A stretch of 10,312 bases of DNA, taken from DATDSR01 sp038062165 (lineage in GTDB: Bacteria > Patescibacteriota > Minisyncoccia > Phycocordibacterales > DATDSR01). Each line of letters starts with the position of its first letter. Within the stretch, counting starts at the first letter, position 1. Of the stretch, positions 6,720-10,312 are shown piece by piece. The stretch covers positions 1-10,312 of the forward strand of contig JBBTXQ010000037.1 of NCBI GenBank assembly GCA_038062165.1, written 5' to 3'. The position numbers and the translations under genes are program-made. Below the pieces are notes generated by a model. That model was not told the DNA's origin and ran no database searches. It saw only the letters and a list, made by a program, of their open reading frames with translations.

Positions 6720-6845
6720 GTGCCGGATAATTCCTGCATCACGGATTCACTAACCAAATGCGACGCAAAAGAGCTCACTATTAGAGGTTGTCCGGATCCG
6801 GATCGTCATCGTAGCGAAAGTGACGACGATTTACCGCTTGGTTAG
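6720..6845 (+). CDS. Small Asp/Cys-containing peptide, possible RiPP precursor
   Basis: A GTG at 6720 is preceded by AAAGGAGG (about 6708-6714) at good spacing and gives 41 residues: MPDNSCITDSLTKCDAKELT, then IRGCPDPDRHRSESDDDLPLG. It has three cysteines and is rich in Asp/Glu and Ser/Thr. It has no membrane segment or signal peptide. The strong promoter, strong ribosome binding site, second small ORF just downstream and shared terminator argue that it is a real gene despite its size. An acidic, hydroxyl-rich tail is what an ATP-grasp ester- or amide-forming enzyme uses, and such an enzyme lies about 1.1 kb away, but there is no direct link. It has no recognisable homology, and composition is GC-rich compared with the flanks. 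Confidence 0.55.
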   Translation: MPDNSCITDSLTKCDAKELTIRGCPDPDRHRSESDDDLPLG

Positions 6846-6846
6846 C

Positions 6847-6869
6847 CTTACATGACCAATTCATGTGAG
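6847..6869 (+). other. Hairpin between the two small ORFs
   Basis: CTTACATG (6847-6854) pairs with CATGTGAG (6862-6869) over eight base pairs with one T-G pair and a seven-base loop. No T-tract follows. It begins right after the first small ORF's stop and could tune relative expression or RNA stability of the two ORFs. That role is inference. Confidence 0.4.
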
Positions 6870-6900
6870 GTATCGTACAAAAAAAGGAGGTGAAAACAAG

Positions 6901-6999
6901 ATGGCGCAGAACGGTCAAACGCCCGACGACGACACGGGCCCCGAGCACGACGACTATGGCGAGGACTCGGACGCTGATTCACCGCCCGTAAATGGCTAG
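6901..6999 (+). CDS. Very acidic 32-residue peptide, possible RiPP precursor
   Basis: The ATG at 6901 follows an almost ideal AAGGAGGTGA (6884-6893) and encodes MAQNGQTPDDDTGPEHDDYG, then EDSDADSPPVNG. A third of its residues are Asp or Glu, with Thr, Ser and Tyr scattered between; there is no cysteine. No homology is apparent. It sits 55 bases after the first small ORF, with a hairpin between them, and 25 bases before a strong terminator, so the two form a short operon. It could be a substrate for the ATP-grasp enzyme at 7994, an acidic antitoxin-like or regulatory peptide, or a nucleic-acid mimic. The sequence does not decide between these. Confidence that it is translated comes mainly from the ribosome binding site. 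Confidence 0.55.
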   Translation: MAQNGQTPDDDTGPEHDDYGEDSDADSPPVNG

Positions 7000-7024
7000 A
7001 TAGGGCCAACAAGACATACTATCA

Positions 7025-7058
7025 AAGGGACTCTGACACATAGAGTCCCTTCTTCTTT
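7025..7058 (+). terminator. Strong intrinsic terminator of the small-ORF operon
   Basis: AAGGGACTCT (7025-7034), loop GACACAT and AGAGTCCCTT (7042-7051) form a perfect 10-bp stem, followed by the pyrimidine tract CTTCTTTCT. It lies between the small ORFs and the end of the convergent metalloprotease-like gene. In the minus direction no clear T-tract follows. Confidence 0.85.
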
Positions 7059-7703
7059 CTACTTTTTATCACCTGCTTTCCTGTACCACTTTTTGTAATC
7101 ACTGATAAATTGTTTGTGATCTAGTTGGTTAATTATTTCCCATGCCACATAATAATCGTTCATGCTGGCCTGCGAAGAGCGCTTCAAGTTTTTTTTAAAT
7201 CGATCTTGTTGTTCTAGTGTGTCAAGATAGATACATTTTAAGGTAGCATGGACAATGAGATGATCCTGTGTGAGCTTGGTTTCGTTTGGGTAAAGTGATT
7301 TAACAAAATCTACACATTCCCAACTAGCGATATTGTTGTTATCCTGCAAAAGTACATGAATTAATTCATGACTTAGCACATCAATAAACTCATCAACCGG
7401 ATATCCACTTTTAATTATTATTGGGTTACTAAAATTTCGTGGGTTACCGGAAACAATGTGTACATCAATTATTGTTCTTTTAAAATTTAAACCAAGAACT
7501 TTTTGAATATCACCAACGATCTGCTCTTGCCAAATAGCCCATTCTTTATTGTAGTTCTCTGTTCTTTGAATAACCTCTTCGTGCGACGGAGAAACCCACT
7601 TGTCCCATCCCCCGTGTTTATATGATTTACAATACTCAATAAATATTGGATCAAGGGCTCTGGCGTATTTAATTATTATTTTAGGATAAGAACAAAAAAA
7701 CAT
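7059..7703 (-). CDS. HExxH zinc-metalloprotease-like protein
   Basis: This 214-residue protein has no signal peptide or membrane segment. The central DVLSHELIHVLLQDNNN contains a HExxH zinc motif (HELIH, starting near residue 115). HLIVHATL about 35 residues later may give a third ligand. The N-terminal KYARALDPIFIEYCKSYKHG is well conserved with a truncated second copy at 9715-9987. I do not recognise a named family; zincin-fold peptidase is the best guess, and the substrate is unknown. The start at 7703 (MFFCSY) has a GAAAGAG-like site upstream. A 15-codon ORF beginning MPKEH overlaps it out of frame. It diverges from the ATP-grasp gene, so a role in trimming that pathway's peptide is conceivable but unproven. 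Confidence 0.72.
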   Translation of the reverse strand: MFFCSYPKIIIKYARALDPIFIEYCKSYKHGGWDKWVSPSHEEVIQRTENYNKEWAIWQEQIVGDIQKVLGLNFKRTIIDVHIVSGNPRNFSNPIIIKSGYPVDEFIDVLSHELIHVLLQDNNNIASWECVDFVKSLYPNETKLTQDHLIVHATLKCIYLDTLEQQDRFKKNLKRSSQASMNDYYVAWEIINQLDHKQFISDYKKWYRKAGDKK

Positions 7704-7723
7704 TTTAAATGCTCTTTCGGCAT
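7676..7723 (-). CDS. Short leader ORF overlapping the metalloprotease start
   Basis: The minus strand at 7723 reads ATGCCGAAAGAGCATTT, the same 17 bases that open the synthase gene at 5600. It is placed six bases after TATAAT, so this is the first, leaderless start codon of the transcript. It encodes MPKEHLKCFFVLILK and stops inside the metalloprotease ORF in a different frame. It may be a relic of a shared ancestral start, or an upstream ORF that affects translation of the main gene. Confidence 0.4.
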   Translation of the reverse strand: MPKEHLKCFFVLILK

Positions 7724-7729
7724 TCCCTC

Positions 7730-7735
7730 ATTATA
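7730..7735 (-). promoter_or_regulatory. TATAAT -10 box upstream of the metalloprotease gene
   Basis: The minus strand reads TTGATATAATGAGGGA then ATG (7723). This is a perfect -10 with the same six-base gap to an ATG as in the synthase operon. Sequence similarity to the promoters near 5607 and 10007 extends upstream through AATTGTCA versus AATTATCA. Confidence 0.6.
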
Positions 7736-7855
7736 TCAAAGATTTTTGACAATTATCTGCCGTGGATGTGTATTACCTACATTGTTGCTGACCGATTGAA
7801 GTATTGCGCATGCGTACCATTTGTTCTATAAATGAGTCAATCAATGATTTACATA

Positions 7856-7921
7856 GTTAACTCTGCAATGGTTAACCTTTGTTACCCCAATTCTGCCAGA
7901 ATGTCACCCCATATGGTTAAC
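7856..7921. promoter_or_regulatory. Repeated GTTAAC sites, candidate operator for the ATP-grasp operon
   Basis: The palindrome GTTAAC occurs at 7856, 7871 and 7916, starts 15 and 45 bases apart. A degenerate GTTACC lies at 7881, and the related pair TTACCCCAA and TCACCCCAT lies between the sites. They lie just upstream of the ATP-grasp promoter. Repeated short palindromes at such a place suggest a DNA-binding regulator; which one is unknown. The rest of the 7740-7993 interval holds only the two divergent promoters. Confidence 0.35.
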
Positions 7922-7932
7922 TGTACGGATGA

Positions 7933-7960
7933 TTTACTTATTTTTATATTCTGCTAAACT
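7933..7960 (+). promoter_or_regulatory. Extended -10 promoter of the ATP-grasp operon
   Basis: TTTACT (7933-7938), a 16-base spacer and TGCTAAACT (7952-7960; -10 is TAAACT with an extended TG) give a plausible promoter. It would start transcription near 7967, 27 bases before the ATG, leaving room for the AAAGGAG ribosome binding site at 7980-7986. Confidence 0.5.
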
Positions 7961-7993
7961 AGCTACTAGAGGCTCGTTGAAAGGAGACCTAAA

Positions 7994-9004
7994 ATGGCGA
8001 AGATCGTGGTGGTTTCATACCCTGATGATAAACACGCGACCAGAGTGATGAAAAGGGCGCAAACATTAGGGAAGGAAGCGATACTGTGGGATATAAGCGA
8101 ATATCCTAAAAACAGCGACATCACTTTCACCTACGCCGGAGGTAGCGGTAAAGAGTTGCTGATTGGGATAAACGGCAAGAGGCTAAGCGCAAGCCAGATC
8201 TCGGGAATCTACTGGCGAAGGCCTAGAGGGCAAAAGGGACCAAAAGAGAATTCAAGAATTGATGAATACATAAGACTTGAGAGCGAGGTGGCAATAAGGT
8301 CACTCTGTGATTTCTTACCCCAAGTCAACTGGATATCTCATCCAGAAAATGCTCGACTTGCCTGCCGTAAACCTGTTCAACTCAAATTGGCTAAGGAACT
8401 AGGAGCAAGAATACCGGCGACGTGTATAACAAATTCTCCCGAGGAGTTTAGAAAATTTCTTGAGACCTTAGGAAATCGCGCGCTGACAATGAAGCCGGCA
8501 GGAACGGCCTTCATTCCACTGGCGCGAAAGACTAATTTGGCTTCTCGGAAGAACAGGATTATCTTCACGCAAATCGTCAGGCCAAAACTGATTCTTGAGA
8601 ATATTGACATGGTACGCAATTGCCCTGTCATTTTTCAAGAAGCTATCATCAAGGACTTTGACGTCAGGGTAACTGTCGTAGATAAAGAAGTTTTTGCCTC
8701 AAAGATTGAGCTAATGGGGTGTGAGGATCCGGTTAATCTCGACTGGCGAAACTATGCAGGTGCGCGAAACTACACCGCGCACAAGTTGCCAGGAGAGATC
8801 AGTGATTTGTGTGTAAATATTGTCGCTGGGCTCGGCCTACGATTTGGGTGCTTAGACTTCGCCTTCGCTGAGAGTGAAGGATACGTTTTCTTCGAGGTCA
8901 ATCCACAGGGTCAGTGGTTGCCTTCTGAGCTAAAGGTGGGTTATGATATATCCGGGAGCCTAGTCAGGTCTTTGAGTGGTGGTGTAGAGGCTTCCCATGG
9001 TTGA
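7994..9004 (+). CDS. ATP-grasp peptide ligase of the graspetide (MvdC/MvdD/TgnB-like) family
   Basis: This 336-residue protein matches the layout of graspetide macrocyclases, which join Ser/Thr or Lys side chains to Asp/Glu carboxylates in a precursor peptide using ATP. Visible marks are YWRRP (73-77) in the pre-ATP-grasp domain, VNWISHPENARLACRKPVQL (111-130) and ARIPATCITNSPEEF. The ATP lysine region is TMKPAG (Lys167), and FQEAIIKDFDVRVTVV (214-229) and a DWR motif (250-252) follow. The metal site is LDFAF with Asp288 and EVNPQGQW (Glu301, Asn303). Length is normal. An AAAGGAG site fixes the start. The precursor-like gene begins 16 bases after the stop and should be co-transcribed. Generic ATP-grasp ligases such as RimK/GshB types are the alternative, but YWRRP, the WI..P...A..K..QL block and the adjacent small peptide favour graspetide. 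Confidence 0.88.
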   Translation: MAKIVVVSYPDDKHATRVMKRAQTLGKEAILWDISEYPKNSDITFTYAGGSGKELLIGINGKRLSASQISGIYWRRPRGQKGPKENSRIDEYIRLESEVAIRSLCDFLPQVNWISHPENARLACRKPVQLKLAKELGARIPATCITNSPEEFRKFLETLGNRALTMKPAGTAFIPLARKTNLASRKNRIIFTQIVRPKLILENIDMVRNCPVIFQEAIIKDFDVRVTVVDKEVFASKIELMGCEDPVNLDWRNYAGARNYTAHKLPGEISDLCVNIVAGLGLRFGCLDFAFAESEGYVFFEVNPQGQWLPSELKVGYDISGSLVRSLSGGVEASHG

Positions 9005-9020
9005 GGAAGGAGGTGATAAG

Positions 9021-9194
9021 GTGAAGAACGCACGTACAAACGTAGAAGACCGGGAACGGAGGAAGGAGCAAATGCCGGTTACCTACCTGGTTTCTCGCAC
9101 AGCCGCAACGATGCGGTGCGATGTCACAGATCCGGAAGCCTTGGACGAGAACGATACATTCTTTCAGGGAAGTGGAGATAGTGACACCATCTAA
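9021..9194 (+). CDS. Graspetide precursor-like peptide (57 residues)
   Basis: GTG at 9021 follows AAGGAGGTGA (9007-9016) at good spacing. The in-frame ATG at 8997 overlaps the ligase gene and lacks such a site, so GTG is preferred. The product begins MKNARTNVEDRERRKEQMPV, a charged leader with MPVTYLVSRTA as a possible ligase-recognition stretch. It ends in an acidic, hydroxyl-rich core, TMRCDVTDPEALDENDT then FFQGSGDSDTI, with five Thr/Ser after the first Thr and about eight Asp/Glu. This is the composition expected of omega-ester substrates, although it has no microviridin-type TxKYPSD motif. It has a single Cys. It should be the substrate of the ligase just upstream. Ring connectivity and leader cleavage site cannot be read from sequence. 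A hairpin follows the stop. Confidence 0.72.
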   Translation: MKNARTNVEDRERRKEQMPVTYLVSRTAATMRCDVTDPEALDENDTFFQGSGDSDTI

Positions 9195-9207
9195 ATAATC
9201 GTTCACA

Positions 9208-9229
9208 GGGGGTGCAGAAGTGCACCCCT
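9208..9229 (+). terminator. Hairpin after the precursor gene, terminator-like but without a T-tract
   Basis: GGGGTGCA (9209-9216), loop GAAG and TGCACCCC (9221-9228) form a perfect 8-bp stem with one more G-T pair outside. GATTCG follows instead of a T-run, so it may stabilise the mRNA end or terminate only weakly, allowing some reading into the DUF6624-like gene. Confidence 0.55.
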
Positions 9230-9248
9230 GATTCGTAATACCAATAAA

Positions 9249-9758
9249 ATGAAAAAAAATAAAATTCTTAGTCTTCACAAGCATGACCAAAACAATCTCA
9301 AGATGTTTGGAAGAGGGCTCATAACTCCGGATGAGTTAACAAATCGAAGTAGAATAATTTATAGAAATTTTTCGAAAATAGTTAAGCAGTACGGATTTCC
9401 TAAGCATAACGAGAGTATTAGTGAAGGTGAGATATACAAGGCTTCAGTAGTATTACTGTTGCATGTACCCGTCTCGAAAATGAGAGAAATCTATGAGTCT
9501 ATTAAGGGATTTAAGGACAATGAGCTACTACCACAGGATAGAGCGTATATCGTTGATAAAATGCTGGTGATTTCAAAAAAGAGACAAATTTACGGGACCC
9601 AATTTAATCGAGTTGGCAATAAGATACTTTTCTTCCCAATAAGAGATGAAGAAAACGTAAATAAGCTTAGAAAAAAAATTAATCTATGTACCCTATCCCA
9701 ATATATTAAGTTTATTAAAGGGAGGCGAAAATCAGTACTAAGAGAAAATATCCAATAA
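9249..9758 (+). CDS. DUF6624-like protein
   Basis: This 169-residue protein has the pattern I associate with DUF6624. There is an N-terminal helix with N-x-x-x-x-x-x-I/V-x-x-Y-G-F-P (RNFSKIVKQYGFP), a helical middle (EIYKASVVLLLHVPVSKMRE), then LPQDRAYIVDKMLV and the block KKRQIYGTQF (near 109-118). It closes with PIRDEENVNKLRKKINL. The family's function is unknown; no catalytic residue is certain, though the Asp-Arg and Tyr-Gly-Thr-Gln motifs are conserved. It is Lys-rich, AT-rich and lacks a Shine-Dalgarno site, unlike the graspetide pair before it. The ATG is poorly defined. Its TAA coincides with the first bases of the truncated metalloprotease repeat, so its C-terminus may have been set by the rearrangement. 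Confidence 0.65.
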   Translation: MKKNKILSLHKHDQNNLKMFGRGLITPDELTNRSRIIYRNFSKIVKQYGFPKHNESISEGEIYKASVVLLLHVPVSKMREIYESIKGFKDNELLPQDRAYIVDKMLVISKKRQIYGTQFNRVGNKILFFPIRDEENVNKLRKKINLCTLSQYIKFIKGRRKSVLRENIQ

Positions 9759-9987
9759 AATTTAAACCAAGAATTTCTTGAATACCACCAATGACCTGCT
9801 CTTGCCAAATAACCCATTCTTTTTTGTAACTCTCTGTTCGTTGAGTAACCTCTTCGTGCGACGGAGAAACCCACTTGTCCCACCCTCCGTGTTTATATGA
9901 TTTACAATATTCAATAAATATTGGATCAAGAGCTCTGGCGTATTTAATTATTATTTTAGGATTGGGGTATGAAAACATGTTTAACAT
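9715..9987 (-). pseudogene. Truncated second copy of the HExxH protein gene
   Basis: From ATG 9987 (MLNMFSYPNP) about 75 residues are nearly identical to the start of the protein at 7059-7703, including KYARALDPIFIEYCKSYKHG and GWDKWVSPSHEEV. Nucleotide similarity begins at 9756 (matching 7481) and runs past the start codon into the promoter. Beyond residue of about 77 (GLNF) the frame leaves the homology, reads antisense through the DUF6624-like gene and stops at 9715. The HExxH part is gone, so it cannot be an active protease. A GAAAGG site and TATAAT are intact, so an N-terminal fragment could still be made. Confidence 0.82.
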
Positions 9988-10050
9988 ACCTTTCGGATAT
10001 GTCTACATTATACAGGAATGTTGATAATTAAAATACATGCACTGTGTATT
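9756..10050. repeat. Direct repeat, right copy (truncated gene plus promoter)
   Basis: This partner of 7481-7785 begins with TAAAATTTAAACCAAGAA. It starts exactly at the stop codon of the DUF6624-like gene and contains the promoter repeat at 10007-10032. The right end is approximate. Confidence 0.7.
10007..10032 (-). promoter_or_regulatory. Promoter repeat, copy 3 (promoter of the truncated gene)
   Basis: The 26 bases are identical to 5607-5632 and include TATAAT (minus strand, 10012-10007). Here the position that is ATG in the other copies reads ATA, and a GAAAGG ribosome binding site leads to ATG 9987 instead. This copy has thus moved from a leaderless-type start to a Shine-Dalgarno-type start. 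Confidence 0.7.
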
Positions 10051-10115
10051 GCCAGTGTTATTAGTAACCTTCTAATTTTCATGCAACTAAATTCACTAGC
10101 TACCTTGATTTATTC

Positions 10116-10132
10116 TATAATATATGTACAAT
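10116..10132 (+). promoter_or_regulatory. Promoter region of the Nudix gene
   Basis: TATAAT (10116-10121) is followed by TGTACAAT, whose TACAAT is at 10127-10132. The second box lies seven bases before ATG 10140, the same leaderless spacing seen at 1192-1205. The first box lies 12 bases before ATG 10134. Which box is used cannot be decided from sequence. The preceding 10050-10115 holds nothing else I can identify. Confidence 0.45.
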
Positions 10133-10139
10133 TATGTTT

Positions 10140-10312
10140 ATGCTAAATCATCCACTCTATAATTACACGTGTAAGAAAATAGCATATTCATCAATATTCA
10201 AAGAGACTAAATTTGTTCCTGAAAATTTGCCCATCACTGCTGTATTATCTGTACCAATATTAAACAATAAAGCATTTCTTGTTAAACAACAAGAAAGCGG
10301 ATGGTGGGATAC
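10140..10312 (+). CDS. Nudix hydrolase, N-terminal part (runs off the right edge)
   Basis: The frame from ATG 10140 (or ATG 10134, two codons earlier) is open to the window end, 57 codons so far. Residues VPENLPITAVLSVPIL, then NNKAFLVKQQESGWWDT, have the strand-turn-strand opening of Nudix proteins just before the PGG...E of the Nudix box. In typical members W(D/E)xPGG follows, and the window ends at WWDT, so the catalytic box REx2EE is not visible. Nudix enzymes cleave nucleoside-diphosphate-linked substrates; the substrate here cannot be predicted. No Shine-Dalgarno is present and the start appears leaderless. It diverges from the truncated metalloprotease copy. Confidence 0.75.
   Translation, partial: MLNHPLYNYTCKKIAYSSIFKETKFVPENLPITAVLSVPILNNKAFLVKQQESGWWD

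Larger units (their letters stand above)
7481..7785. repeat. Direct repeat, left copy (metalloprotease 5' part plus promoter)
   Basis: This segment is highly similar to 9756-10050 in the same orientation. By eye the ORF part is about 90% identical; the promoter part is more diverged but alignable (GTGTATTACC here, GTGTATTGCC there). The pair flanks the ATP-grasp, precursor and DUF6624-like genes. Confidence 0.7.

Noticed and set aside
9590..9883. Minus-strand ORF of 97 codons across the junction of the DUF6624-like gene and the truncated copy
   Set aside because: It spans two unrelated segments and is in a different frame from the conserved metalloprotease N-terminus, so it is a chance frame.
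1..10312. CRISPR array, tRNA, rRNA, transposase or integrase gene
   Set aside because: I saw no regularly spaced direct repeats with spacers, no cloverleaf or rRNA signature, and no transposase or integrase motif on either strand.

Overview
The window looks like an accessory-rich stretch of a bacterial chromosome with standard stop codons. A Patescibacteria (CPR)-like or otherwise reduced host is my best guess, at low confidence. It rests on the multi-pass HisKA_7TM-type sensor kinase, a TrmB-family regulator, many compact hypothetical genes and several start codons that look leaderless. No ribosomal or other taxonomic marker gene is present. Composition is patchy: AT-rich minus-strand genes alternate with clearly GC-richer plus-strand genes, which suggests repeated insertion.

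Layout. Bases 1-1076 (minus) carry the N-terminal part of a secreted beta-helix protein that runs off the left edge. Bases 1141-1390 hold debris: the last codons of a lost histidine kinase and a small plus-strand gene split by an in-frame TAA. A plus-strand alpha/beta hydrolase (1397-1972) converges on a minus-strand operon (5600 to 1959) whose genes overlap each other: an alpha-oxoamine synthase (BioF/KBL/CqsA fold), a formyltransferase and a many-membrane-segment histidine kinase. A small-molecule synthase, a tailoring enzyme and a membrane sensor in one unit is compatible with a signalling system of the CqsA/CqsS or LqsA/LqsS kind. That is inference.

From 5687 onward the window is a chain of plus-strand modules divergent from minus-strand genes. 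There is a WH-motif protein with a Cys-rich tail (5766-6251), a stub of a TrmB-type regulator (6460-6248), two very small acidic ORFs with strong Shine-Dalgarno sites and a shared terminator (6720-6999), and a minus-strand HExxH metalloprotease-like gene (7703-7059). Then comes a probable graspetide (omega-ester RiPP) pair: an ATP-grasp ligase (7994-9004) and a 57-residue precursor-like peptide (9021-9194). A DUF6624-like gene (9249-9758) follows. A truncated second copy of the metalloprotease gene (9987 to about 9756) and the start of a Nudix hydrolase (10140 onward) close the window.

How it fits together. The ATP-grasp and its peptide should form a ribosomal-peptide maturation unit. Full and truncated copies of the metalloprotease gene, in the same orientation and with related promoters, flank that unit, so it can be read as a cassette bounded by direct repeats. 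A related promoter and start segment also precedes the synthase operon. Apparent leaderless starts on several AT-rich genes contrast with strong Shine-Dalgarno sites on the peptide-related plus-strand genes.
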